Shown: piece after piece, positions 36,387 to 48,478 of the stretch
Position numbering within the stretch: position 1 is the first letter of the stretch
Layout: each line of letters begins with the position of its first letter
Origin: Yamagishiella unicocca
Lineage: Eukaryota; Chlorophyta; Chlorophyceae; Chlamydomonadales; Volvocaceae
Direction: 5' to 3'
DNA length: 64,000 bases
Assembly (NCBI GenBank): GCA_003116995.1
Contig: BDSL01000032.1
Location: forward strand, 372,001-436,000
The notes under the pieces: model-generated
The model's database searches: none
Told to the model about the DNA's origin: nothing
Seen by the model: only the letters and a program-made list of their open reading frames with translations
Program-made: the position numbers and the translations under genes

Positions 36387-39300
36387 TCAACCCGCCTGCA
36401 AGGTCGCCAGCATCCCCCGCAGCTGCTGCAGCTTCCCGGCGCCGTTGCGAGCCTTCGCGGCGCGCACCTCCGCCTCGCCCAGCTGCGCGGCCGCCCACTG
36501 GGACAGCTCTGAGACCCGCTCCTGCATCTCCCGCCGCTTCTGGACCACAACGGCCGCCAGCTCCTGTGGTTTTGGAAGGGCATACGGTAGCAGAAGGTCA
36601 CGGCAAGTGCCGTAGTACGGGTGAGGTAGCCAACGTGTCTCATCCATCGAACAAACGCACACGGGTTTTGGCGTGGCCAGCCCCGATGCCCCGCCCCCTC
36701 ATGTGCTTCGCCCTATCCTGCCCGGGTTGCTCCAAACTCATCCGCTGGGGGAACTCCCGCTGGCTGCCACCGCCACACACCACCTCTCACCAACCAAAGA
36801 CCTATATCCCCAGAGCTTCCTAAACCCCGCCCCACCTCCTTGGCGAGTGACGCCTGGTTGTAGGTCTCCGTGTAGTCGTCCCAGGCGGCGCTCAGCTCCT
36901 TGTTGCGACGCGACTGGATGTCCTCAATGGCCTCCAGCTTCTTAGCCAGAGCGTTCTGGACGGACAGACCATAGTACCGTAGGGCCGAGGGAATAACGAC
37001 GGGGAGAGAAAAACGATACTGAGGGGCGGAGAACGATCGGTAGATATGTGAAGGTAAGGGAGTAAAAACGGGGACGGGCCCCCCCCGTAGAGAGGGCTGA
37101 GGGAAATGGCTGGGGACGCAGCAAGGCTGCGTGCATGGGCCCTACATATCCGGTACGGCGCCGCAGCCTGCAACCCAGCAGCTATCTGCCACCCACCCCT
37201 GTCATCGTTGAACCGTTGTCCCCCCGCCTGTATACCGGTAGTATCGCACCTGGATGTGCGACATCTTCCTCCTGGACAAGTTGGCGATCGCGGTGGTCTC
37301 CTTGGCGATGGCGGCCTCGAGCCGCTCCACCTCGGACGCCACGTTCTCCTGGGCCTCCTGCCGGGGAGGAAGGGGGTTGCGGCGGCCGGGGGACGCGGCA
37401 GGGTTCGTGTCCAGAGGCGCAAACTTGCCTACGCTGTGCGAGGCGTTGCAAGAGCGACGCGAATACGGTAACTGGACTCTCCCTTGAATCACGTTCTGGG
37501 CAAGGAACGCGTTTCCTCGTCCTCCCTCCTCTTTAGCGTGTGCCAAAGCCCGAGCCGAGCATTCAGTCCCCCTTGTTGCCGGCACCATACCACATCATCG
37601 ACCATCCCATAGGAGAACTACTCTCCGCAATAAGGCATACACCTGAACATACGCACCCGGACATACCAAACCCCAGCGCGAGGTCACACCACGAACCCGC
37701 CGACCCATTACCCCCCCCCCGCGAACCGCGCACCCTCAGAATGGCCGCCTGCTGCGCCGCCGCCCTGCGCTTCTTGCGCTGCAGCAGTGCCGCCAGCAGC
37801 GCCTGCAGCTGGCCGGCGTTGCCCGCCTCTTCCTCGTCGTCCATCCCCTCGCTGCCCCCCAGCGTGCGCAGCATGACGCTGGCGAGGGCCGTGATGTCGG
37901 TCTCCTCCACATCCTCCTCCGCTTCGGCAGCCATGCGGCCGCGGTGCAGAGGGCCGCCGCCGGCATCGCCAGCACGGGCGGCGCTGCCGCGCCTGGCAGC
38001 GGCGGCAGCCGCCGCCCCTGGCGCTGCCGCGCGGCCGCCGGCTGCGTCCCGGCGGCCCGCAGTGCCGGCAGAGAGGGGCCTGCCGGCTTGCGGCCTCGGC
38101 GTGGACCCCCCTGGGGCCCGGATGCCGGCCATGAAGGGCAGGGGCCTGAGCGCCGCCAACTTGCCAGCTGCAGGGAGAGACGAGGAGGTTGCAAGGGAAG
38201 GGACACGTTACGGTGTTGATGTGAGAAGCGGTGTGAGAAGGGGTGTGAGAAGGGGGGTGTTTGCGATGTGCAGCCAACCTGCGTGTGCTTAAATCTAAAG
38301 ACCAACCAGAGGGTGGTGTGTGAGCTCTCGACACATGGGGCCCGACAGGCGCCCCATGAGGCGGCTGAGGCGCATGACTTTGGAGCCCTGACCTCGGTTT
38401 TTCAGGCGGCGCTACCGCAGGTCGTGGAGCCACCGCCGGCGCTGCATTCCTCGCCGGCTCCGGACACACAGGGATTGAAACCGCGAGATATTTCCGCTGG
38501 CGTACCGCTTACCCTGCCAAAGCCTGCTACACACACCCTGCCGGGGCCGGCATTCGTCCTTCCTCCCATCCCGGTGCCCCTCACCCTCCCAGGCCCGATT
38601 CGTACTTGCGGAGAAGGCGTGCCTCTTGCCCAAGCCGGAGTCCATGTCCAGGCCGTCCTGGGATAAGCTGCCGCCTAGGGCCTCATCCTCTCCCCAGCCA
38701 TTGGAAGCGGGCGGCATCTCCATGCCCAGCTGCCCTAGCAGGCCACCGTCCGTGGCGGCACGGAACCCGGCGGCCGTTGCCCGCGCCGATGGCGTTATAA
38801 GTGGTGCAGCGGCGGCACCAGCGGCAGCGGCAGCTCTAGGGGGCTTCAGCCCAGATAGCCGCTTCAAGGGCGGAACCCCAAGCGCGCCGCCTGCCGCGGC
38901 CGCGGCCGCTGCCGGCACCGGCACCGGCGCCGACTTCCTGCCGCGAACAGGCTTGGCGGCTGCCACACCGGCAGCGGCAGCGGCGCCGGGTCGTCCCTGC
39001 ACTGGCACCGGCGCAACCGCTGCCGGCTTCGGCGCGGCCTTCTCGCCCGCCAGCGGGCGCAGCCCTGCAGTGGCGGCGGTGGCGCCATGTGTACGTGTTT
39101 GTTCACCGGCGCCGCGGCGCTGCGGAGGCAGGACAGGCGGCGTTGCGGCCGCCTTGCCACGGGCTGCCGTTGCGGCCGCCGCGCCATTGGCTGCAGCGGC
39201 CCTGGGCACGGCCGGCGACACGGACTTGGCCGGAGAGGCCTACGCACGCAGGTGTGTTTCGGGGTGGGGGCGAGGAGTTGTCAGGAGGCACGCACGTGGC

Positions 39301-42300
39301 ACGTAGCCGTGATGGCGAAGGCAAGGCCTCGGCGCAGGCCCAACACGTGCGCATCCAGCTGCGTTGTTGAGGGGTATCAAAGGGTATCCGCTGCTGGCCG
39401 TCTCCGTCCCGTACGAGAGAGCAGCACCGAACCCAAGCAGCAGACAAAACGCCAAGACCCAGGATGGGACCTAGGACCAGCTGCGTTCCGTGCCGGACAG
39501 GCGGCTAATGCCTCCCCCTCCCTCCCGCCCTCCCTCTCTCCCTCGCCAAACGCGCTACTCGGTAAATGATGCGCCCACCGGAGAAACACTATCCTCGGCA
39601 GTCGCTGCCTGCCCACCGGCAATCCACCCACAGCCGTCCATCCGCGCAACCCCAATCCACCATGCACCCACCAGAACCAGGTTCAGCGCGCGCTGCTGGG
39701 CGCCCCCTTCCGGCTGCTGCGCCCCCCGGCCGCCAAACGCCGCTCCCCCGTCGCCGTCGTCCTCGTACTGATACCAATCACCACCACCGTCCTCGTAGCC
39801 GGCCTCGCCGAACATGTCCTCCCCGGCGCCGCCGCCCGCGCCCGCGCCTCCCAGGCGTACCGCCGGCGCCTCAAAGTCCACCACCAGCCCCTTCTCCCTC
39901 TCCCTCCGCGCCTGCTGCTTCTGCTGGGCCCGCAGCCCGTCGCCCAGTAGCAAGTCGCCCTCAACACCCATGGGGGGCCGCTGGCGGCGGCCATCGGCGC
40001 CGGCTGCTGCGGGCTGGTGCTCCTGCTCCTCCTCGTCCTCGTCCTCCTCGGCCGCCACCTCCTCTTGGTCGACCATGGCATACAGGCGCCGCAGCTCGGC
40101 GGCGGTGCGTGCGGCGGCGTCGCCTCTGCGGACAGAGTTGGCACCAGTTGGGATTCGTTGCACCGATTCCTCGGATGACATCCAAGCGGGTTCAATTAGT
40201 TTGGGTTAGAATCATAACCTGGACTGGTGGACGATTGCGAGGTCTGCTGTCGTGTGCGAGCTCTCTTACCCCTCCTCCCCACACACAGCTCACCCGGCTT
40301 CCTCCCTGGCGCCGCCCGCTCCGAGCCCCAACTCCGGCTCCAGGCCCTCCCTCTGCAGCCCCTCCGGGTCGAAGGTGGCGGGCACGACGTCCAGGCTGGC
40401 TGGCAGGAGGTCCTCCTCCTCCTCCGCAGGCGGCGGAGGGGCGGCGGCGGCTGGCGGCCCGGTACGGACCCCAGCACCGTGCAGGCGACCCTTGGCCGGC
40501 TCCGTCTCACCGCCGGCGGCACCCGCTCCAGCAGGGGGCTTCTGCGGCTTTGCTTCCTGCTGTGGCTGCAGCTGTTGCTTTGCACGGCGTTGCGGGGAGG
40601 GCTGCGTGGGCGCCAGCTGGTCGGCCATGGCCGCAATCGCCTACGGCGGAGGGGGGGGGAACGAGGTGCGCGAGTTCTTTGCCCATCAGGTGGCAGCGAA
40701 GAGCATGTATGACCCCACTAGAGGGCTGCAGCACCACCTCTTCAAGTCTTCGCGCCGTACCCAAACTTGACAAGGACCCTGACATCGCAGCCGCACCTTT
40801 GCCTTGGCTTGCCGCTGCGGGCGACCGCTCGCCGTCGGCAGCGGCGGCGCACCCGCCGCCTCACCGGCATCGGCGGCGGGCTCCGGAACCTCCTCCCCCG
40901 TGCGGGCGCCCCTCCGTAGCTTCTTCGACACCGGTGCTGCGTCAGCCCCAGCCCCATCCCCATCCACGTCCTCAACAGCGGGCGCAGCATCGGCCTTCTT
41001 AACCCCCTCGCCGCCTTCCCCAGCTTTCCGCTTGGACGCCGCCGGCGCCCGCATCGGCGCCGGCGCCTTGGGCCTAGGCGCCTTCGCGGCTGCCGGCGCC
41101 GGCAGCCCCACGCCGCCCGGCGGTGACGCCGCGGTGTCTTGCAGCATGCCGACTGCCGTACCGTCGTACCCGGTGATGGCGTCCTCGTCCATGGGCTCGT
41201 TGTCCTCAGGAATCTCCTCAACTGCCGCCACCGCCGAAGAGCCGCCGCGACCGGCAAGCGTACCTGCCGGTTCTGTGGTGGCGGCGGCGGCGGTCGCCGC
41301 GCCGCGGTTGTCGGCAGTAGCGGCTTCTGCCTCAGCCGCCGCCTTCTGAGCCTGCTGTTGGCGCCCCTCGGCGGCGGCGGCGGCGGCTTGGCGGCGGGCG
41401 GCGGCGGCTGCAGCATTAACCGGCGTATCGGGGTCCTCAATAGGGTCCAATGAGGCCTTGACGGCGGGGGATGCAATGGCGGACTTGCGCGGCACCCCCA
41501 GTGGCCGCAGACGAGACGACGGCGGCGGCACCGGCACCTTGCCGCCGGCACCGTCACCGCGGACACGACCTGGCGGCGCCGACGCCGCAGGACCCGGCGG
41601 CGGCCTGCCCAGCCTTGGCGGCCCGGTGGTGGCGGCCCTTGACCCTGGCGGCTGCGCCTCCGCTTTGCCGGCGGCGGCGGCCCCAGCGGCAGCAGCGAAT
41701 GCGGGAGTAGTAGGCAGCCGCTGCGTGGCGCTGCCTTTGGCCTCCGTGGCCGGCGCCGTGGCCAGCGCCGGCGCCGATGCGCGCTGCTCGCCAGTGGCCG
41801 GTGCCGTGGCAGTTTTCTTCATGCTGTCGGCACCGGCATCCGTCGCCAAGGGTCCCAAGGGTGTGATGATGCGGTTCGGCAGGGGCGGCGGCGGCGCCGC
41901 CGCCGCAGCACCACCGGGGCCGTGCAGGGCGCTGGGTGGCGGCGTCTTGCGCGTGCGGAAGGTCTTTGTGGCCGAGACGGTGCGGCCGGTGATGGCGGAG
42001 GTGGGTTGTGGGCTAAGACGCGGCATGCGCTGCTGCTGCGGAAGCGGCTGCTGGTGTTTGTCATGCCCCTGCGTGTGGGTGGCCGGTCAGACAAGGGGGG
42101 AGGGAGGGGTGCGCCAGCCTATGTCAGCCAGGGCTACTACCGTGAGGGTGCTTGTCTTGAAACGTTGATCTCATAATCGATGAGTAGTCGTCGTCCTCCC
42201 TGACTGGACCCCGCCTCCACTCCCTGGACCAGATCTTGGCACCCCCTGGACCACATCTTGGCGCTCCTTGGGACCATGTCAATCGTGCCCGCGGCGGCGA

Positions 42301-45300
42301 CGTACCTTGCTGGCAGCTGGCGCCTCGGCCGAAAGCGTCGGCACTGAAGTGGCCGCATTCCTCGCCTTTTTGCTGGTTGGCCCGACGCCAGCGTCGGCGG
42401 CCGCGGAAAGCCGCTTCTTGCCAACGCCGCCACCAGCGTCTCCGCCGCCCGCCCCTGCGGCTGCTGGCGCCGCCGGTCGCCCCTTGGCCTCACGCGAGCC
42501 CTCGCCAGCGGCGGCGGGGGCGGTGCCGGCGCCCTGACCGCCGACCGCCGATTTCCGCACTCGTCCGCTGGCCGTCTCTTTGCGCGCGTCGTCCGGAGGC
42601 CCCACGGCGCCTTCAGCATCCGGTTGTTGTAGAGCCCTGCCGCTTCTTGTCCTCGGCGCTGGCGCTGGCGCCGGTTCCACCACCGAAGCTCCCTTGCCGC
42701 TGGCCCGGCCATTACCCGCCGTCGCGGCTTCGAGACTCCCTCCCCGGCCGCGGCTGCCGTCGGCCGCTGCGAGCTCGCCCGCACCTACGCCCGCTGCCGC
42801 CATCACTGCAGCAGCAGCAGCAGCGGTAACCCCCGCATCGGGTGCCGTTGTGCCGCCTGCCGCCTCCGCGTCATCAAAATTCAACTTTACCCCCACCACT
42901 CCGGCGGGTCGTCGCTGCGGGTGGGGCTTCTGGAACCGTGAGCTGTCGGGACCTGCTGCCTCGTGCCCGCCCGCCTCCTGGCCGGTTGGCCCCTGTCGCA
43001 GCGGCTGCTGGCCGATGCCGGCCACGGGCAGACCGTCCTGACCCGTCTGCTGCCGCCTGTGGGCTTCGTCCGGCAGACGTTCTTGCCGGTCCTCCTCTTC
43101 AGCCTCGCTGTCGCTGCGAGCCTTCATTGAGCTCCGGCGCCGCCTCCTGTTGTTACTGGCGGGCGACTGGAGCGTGGGGGCAGAGGCCGCCTTTGGAGGC
43201 ATCAGAGCGCGCGGGGCCACAGCGAGAGGGCGGGTGAGTTGAGGTCGTGGCGCAGAAATGCGTGGGTCGGGGCGAGCGAGAGAGCGAGCGTCGAGTGGTG
43301 CGAGTAACAGCGCAATCAACAGAGCAACCTAAATGCACAGATACCCTCAGTCAATTAACACACCCGCCCGGCCCAGCCGGCAGACCTGCAGCTGCTCAAG
43401 TTGTTGCTGCTGCTGCTGGCGCGCCTCCCGCGCGTCGGCGTTGCTGCCGCTATGCTGGGCCCTCCCGTCATCCGCCTCGTCAGCAGCACCACCTGCCGCA
43501 GCACCCGCACCCGCACCCGCCGTGCCGGTAACAGGTGCTGCAGTCCCTACAGTGCCGGCGGTTGCTGCGCCACGCGCCGCATGCGGCTGCGGCGCTCCGT
43601 TACCGACGACGCCGCCGGAGGGCGCCGCCGCCGACGTCGGCGGCCGCGGCTCCTGGTGGCTATTGGCCTGTATGTGCGCGTGGTAGCTGGTCACTCCACG
43701 AGACATCTTGAGGTGGCGGTTGGCGGCCATCTGGCTCTGCGGCTGCGACAGCTCGGCCAGCAGCGGGTCCTGAGAGTGAACCACCAGCCGCTCGCGGCAG
43801 CGCTGTCGGTAGGTAGGCAGCGGTGGTAGGAAGGGGCAGGAGGGTGCCGGATCAAGCTCGGGAAGTGATACCGGCGAATAGTTAGCTCGCAGGAGCCTGG
43901 TGAGACAGTGTGCACCACTACAGCACTCTCAGTGCTCTTAAGCACTTGCTGATCCTCTAAACGGTAGTTCTGACTGCCCCCAGCAGTTGGGCTTTAGCCT
44001 ACAACACAGTGGGTCAAGAATAAAATTTCACGGCTATGGCCTAGTAATCCGTGCGCCGTGTGCAAGGTCCCTTGCCTGCACCGCCGCCGGCGGCCCAAAT
44101 CACCTTCGGGAACTGCAGCATCATGGCGCGCGCCGCCGCCTTGTCCAGCGTCAGCGCCAGCGACACGCCGTGCCGCTGCCCTCCGCCGCCGCCGCCAGTT
44201 GCCTCGTCCACACTGCCGTTGTCCCCCACGGTCACGGCGCCCTCCAGCCCCTCCGGCATGCGGAGCAGCGCCACCTCCAGCTCGCACAAGGACGCCGAGG
44301 TGGAGGCGTCGCGCAGCGACACGGAGGCCACGTTGTCTGCGCAGCAGAGGGCAGTAGCGGGGGCGGGGCAGCGGGGCCCCCAGCATGCGGTGTAAGGGTC
44401 GGGACTCGGGCGATGCCGTGACACGAAAGCACGGCAGCGCCGAAGGGGGAGGATGAAAGCTGCCTGACAAGCAAAAGCAAGCAAATGAATGGTACGGGCG
44501 TGCGCTGGTCGCGCAGCGTGAGGACACCCCCTTCCGCCCCATGTTAGCTACTGGCTGGTGCCACCCACCGTACGGCGTAGTCAGTGACTCTTGCGAGGGC
44601 GCTTCCCCGCCCGAGTCGGGCACCAGGACGGCGAGCGAGAAGTGGCCGCCGTCAGGGCCGCCAGCCACAGCGACGTCGACCCACGGGTCGGTCGCCTGGA
44701 CGCCGGGCACGCCCACCACCCGCAGCGACTTGAACTCGTAGGAGAAGACGCTGCAGGGAGGGTGCGGAAGGGAGGGATGGGAACTCGCCATTTCGCCGAT
44801 AGACGACATGCAGATGACCGCGAGAATGGTGATGGAACCAGCGAGGACGACAACGTAGCACGGCAGCCGACAGTGCTGGTGCAGTGAGCTTCGCGAAAAG
44901 GCTAAATAATATGCTTATTAGGGGTGTCACTACCGTATCCCATATACCAACAAGAACGTCGCTTACGTTCCTATACCGACGGGCCCTTACCCAATGAGTG
45001 AATCGGCTATCCTTTCGCGCACTCGGTGGATCTCATCATGTGAAGCATAGGACGCAATAAGGGTGGCCCAGCCGAAGGGTACGAGGAGCGTAAGACTGCA
45101 CTCATACCCTCCGCCTCTCACACCCCTCAGCCCTTGACCACCTGCCTCCGACTCATAGTCCGATGCAGCAACTAATAAGCTGACTCCGTTTCACTCCTCC
45201 CAAGCCCTACCGGGCGGACCCGGCCACCCCAACCTGCAACCTATCGCCGCTCCCTAGCACGCTACGCACGCACCTTGCCCTGTTCCGCAGCGCCCTGTTG

Positions 45301-48300
45301 TACGCCACGAGCACCGGCCGCAGCAGCGCCGCCAGGTCGACCCCCTTGGCCTTCCCCCGCTTCCTCGCTTCCTCGTAGCTCTCCAGAGCCGCCTCCATCC
45401 GCTGCGCCGCTTCCTGCTGCAGGTAGCGGCGCGGCAGGTGAGGCCCGGCGCTGCGGCCCACGCGGAAGAGCACCTCCATCAGGTCCAGCTGGAAGAGGGG
45501 TTGGCGAGAAGACCCGGTTACATGACATAGGAGGCGCAGGGCAGAGGGGGGGTGGAGGGGGGTGACGGGGGCATGCGGCAGACGGCGGGCAAACCCAGGA
45601 GAGAGGAAATGGACTAAGATAAGGTCACGTTGATTTCCTATCTGTGTTGCGTTGCGAGCTTCCCCAACCCACAAATTGCAGGTGCCCTGCCAGCAAATCA
45701 TGACTGTGTGTTTGCGCCGCACACGCTATTAGGGTACTGCCCGAATCCCGCCTCCTACCGCATCGTAGCTACCTCATCCCAAACAAAACATGTAGGTTAC
45801 CTCCCTACCTCCCTACCCACTACCTACTTTATTTGCTTGTTCACAAGCTCCCTCTCTACGTACCCCCCCGTCAACGGTTTTTTATGCCCCCCCCCTCTGC
45901 ACTCCATAATATAGTCCACTTTTCCTTCTTCTTCACTGCACCCACCATCGTCGCGTCCGTGTGTGTCGCATGCGCGCGCGTCCCGGTGTCCGAAGGCTAT
46001 GCACACGCTACATTTCCCCGGTCGCGTTACCGGGTCTATTATTGTACCCCCCCCCCCTGCACCTGTGTGGTGTAGTCGGCCGCCGCGGGCAGTAGTTCCC
46101 GGTACACCCTGTCGGTGAACGGAAGGGCCTCGGGTGCTGACACCACCGCAATGCCAACCTTGTTTTGGGTCACGAGATCCAGGAGGGTGACGGCCGCGTG
46201 ACGCCGCACGATGAGCGGGAAGTACCTGCGTCGGGCGCGTTTGCGGTGCATGCCGGCGACAGCGGGGTGGTGGTGTGAGCTGTGTACAGCAGGGGGTACC
46301 GTGGATTGGGCGGCAGGTGCTGTGCTACTTCTTTAACGTACGGTGCCAAGCTCGTACATTCGGCACATTCGGCATCTCCGTTACGACGATAGGGCAGTTA
46401 CGAGCACTCGTCGTGGACTGCTCACGGCAGAGGGGAAAGCGTCGTGGGGGCTGATGGAGCCAGCGAGCCGCGTGCATAGCCAAGGCCAGGGGGCAGCGGC
46501 CCGACAGCGGCAGCGCAAGCAGCGGCGGTGCGCGGTATTTGTCTTGGTGGCGTGGCGAGGCGAAGCCAGCCGCTGAGGCAGCAGGTTTGCGAGTCCTCGC
46601 TCAACTCGCTGAGCACTAACACCCAAGCTCAGTTGCAGCATCCCCCGTCCTTGTTTCATGCTACTCAGGGGAGCACGTACACACGCCCCTGCTGCTGGTG
46701 GTGCTCAGCAAATCCCCCACTACTGCCTGCCTGCTCTGGTGGTTTGTTCGCTGCGCACCTGGTACTGGGCAGGAACTCAAGCACGGGCTGCACGAACAGC
46801 TCCGCCAGCTTCTCACGGGCGATCCTGCCGCGAACGCCCTTCGCTGCGCCAAGAAACGAAACACCGGCGCACGAAGAGGGCGGGCGGCCCGAGGTTATTT
46901 TCCGGTAGCAATAAGCCGCTGGAAGTAAGCCGCGGAAAGTAGGCCGTTTACAGCCACGAGCAGAAGTATGCAACGGACGTGTGTCGCGCAACAGAGCAGC
47001 AAGTCAACAGCAGGGCACCTCGCAGACCTCGGTGTCACTGCTTGCTTGCTGACGCCGAATGGCCCCCTCATCAGATCGACACCTCTTCCCCCGCCTGTTG
47101 TTCCTCACCCGCCAGCTCCGGCGGTGGTGGGAGCTTGTAGTCGCTGGCGCACATGTCCTGCACCGCCTGCATGATGGCGGTGAGCACCGCGTGCGCCTGC
47201 TGCTGGTGCACCTGCTCCGCGCTGCTCGCCAGGACCTCGAACACCTGGACCAGCATGGAGGGGAAGTCCGCGGACCACAACGCGGCGGCGGAGGCTTTCC
47301 TGGCGGGAGCAGGGGGGTTACATAAAGGAACGGGAGCAGGGGGGGAAGGGGCGCAGGCAGGCAGGTTGGGGCCCGGCGGGGAAGAGGGAAAGGCTGTGCC
47401 CGGGAACAGGGTTAGGACTGCAGCCACGCACCGTTGGCGGCAAGCACGCAGAGGCGGCCGCGGTATGACCTTCCTGAAGTGGCAGCAACTGTTGCAACCC
47501 AAAACAGTCCAACTCCTCCCCTTCCTTTCCTTCCTGGCCCTCCCCTCCCCATTCCCGCGTGCGTGGTGCTCTCCAGATGCGGACGGCCCCGCTGAGACCC
47601 CTGTCACACGTGGCCCTCACCCGATCCTGGACGGCAGCAGATGCAGGATGGACCTGATGAGCGCCATCTCCACGTTGGCGTCGTTGTCGGCGCCCGACAT
47701 GAGCTGCGGAGCAGGCCGGTCGCAGCAGTAAGTGCACGGCAACCGACACACGTAAGAGGCCGATCCCTAGCTTGATCTGGGTCGGGAGCTAAAGGAGTTG
47801 ACGCTGTGATGTGGCATGCGTGGGGTGGAGCTAGCCGCAGGGATAATAATGGGCCATCTGGGTCGGTGCGCGGAGGGTGGGATGGGCGACCCGCGGGTCA
47901 TCACTCGCCGCTCACCCACTGCATGCGCTGGCTGGCCGCCGCGATGAGGTCCGTCTGCTCGGGGCCGTCTTGGCCGCCATGCAGCACCTCCGCATCAACA
48001 TTGTCGTATGGTTCGATGCGTGAAACCAGCTCCGCCGGATCAATGTTAGGGCTGCGGAGCAGGTCCTGTCGGAAGCAAACAGCGCCCGAGGAGATAAGCG
48101 GAGGGGTGTGCGATGCTGCGATAATCCGCGGCGGCAGAGGCGGAGAGAAAGGAAGGAAGACATAGCAAAACTGCGCGAGGAGACGCGGTTGCATGCAGCA
48201 AGCCAAGTAGAGGGCCGGGTGGCTCGCACACAATTACGCACGCATGATGATGGTCTGTTACAAGGATAAGCCACCAACGCCGCGATGGAAGCCCTGATTT

Positions 48301-48478
48301 GATTTTAACAGGTGCGTGGTGGGCCAAGGCTGCGCGCAGAGCCACCTTAGGTTCCGCGCCCACCGCTCACCGCAAGAATATTTCCCGGCTTACGCCTCTG
48401 AGCTGCAGTAACAAGCTCAACCTCCCATGCGAAACAATAACTCACCGTTGCGACCTGGAGCATGCTGGGCGGCGACAT
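36387..48478 (-). CDS. SYCP2-like meiotic chromosome-axis protein, 19 exons, 2,047 residues
   Basis: Exons: 48446..48478, 47916..48065, 47621..47703, 47109..47299, 46759..46843, 46063..46225, 45274..45488, 44569..44750, 44104..44336, 43386..43802, 42306..43190, 40797..42029, 40294..40640, 39672..40125, 38606..39239, 37734..38167, 37250..37357, 36836..36955 and 36387..36563. All keep phase and total 6,144 nt. Residues 1-306 look like an ARM/HEAT-type helical region (YFPLIVRRHAAVTLLDLV, LDLMEVLFRVGRSAG). Residues 307-445 resemble the SYCP2 Spt16M-like domain (VFSYEFKSLRVVGV; VSLALTLDKAAARAMMLQF). A long Ala/Pro/Lys-rich, acidic, probably disordered region follows. Residues 1914-2047 are heptad-rich (EVERLEAAIAKE, RREMQERVSELSQW), like the axis-core coiled coil. 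Family assignment is by architecture and motif pattern. An alternative is two or three separate genes, for example with breaks near 43386 or 40640. Confidence 0.62.
45489..46062 (-). mobile_element. Whole intron bounded by inverted introner-like ends (SYCP2-like intron 6)
   Basis: From the donor, the minus strand reads GTGCAGGGGGGGGGGTACAA then TAATAGACCCGGTAACGCG. At the acceptor it reads TATGTCATGTAACCGGGTCT, then TCTCGCCAACCCCTCTTCCA, then G. The two ends are inverted copies of one core within a few nucleotides of the splice sites. A third copy (CAACGGTTTTTTATGCCCCC on the plus strand) lies near 45875-45895. Confidence 0.65.
47316..47345 (-). mobile_element. Introner-like repeat end, SYCP2-like intron 3 (acceptor)
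   Basis: The minus strand reads CCCGTTCCTTTATGTAACCC then CCCTGCTCCCGCCAG, running straight into the exon 4 acceptor. Confidence 0.55.

Noticed and set aside
40125..40181. Met at 40181 (MSSEESVQRIP) as start of a separate gene
   Set aside because: A CTGTCCGCAG acceptor lies just downstream, and the preceding exon (40294..40640) joins it in phase, so a single transcript is preferred. It remains an alternative.
39566..41002. 478-codon plus-strand ORF rich in Pro/Arg
   Set aside because: It is the antisense shadow of GC-rich Ala-coding exons of the SYCP2-like gene.
42306..43319. Met at about 43.2 kb (MPPKAAS) as a gene start
   Set aside because: The exon joins 43386..43802 in phase through a plausible acceptor ending in CCAAAG. 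A separate gene cannot be fully excluded without RNA data.
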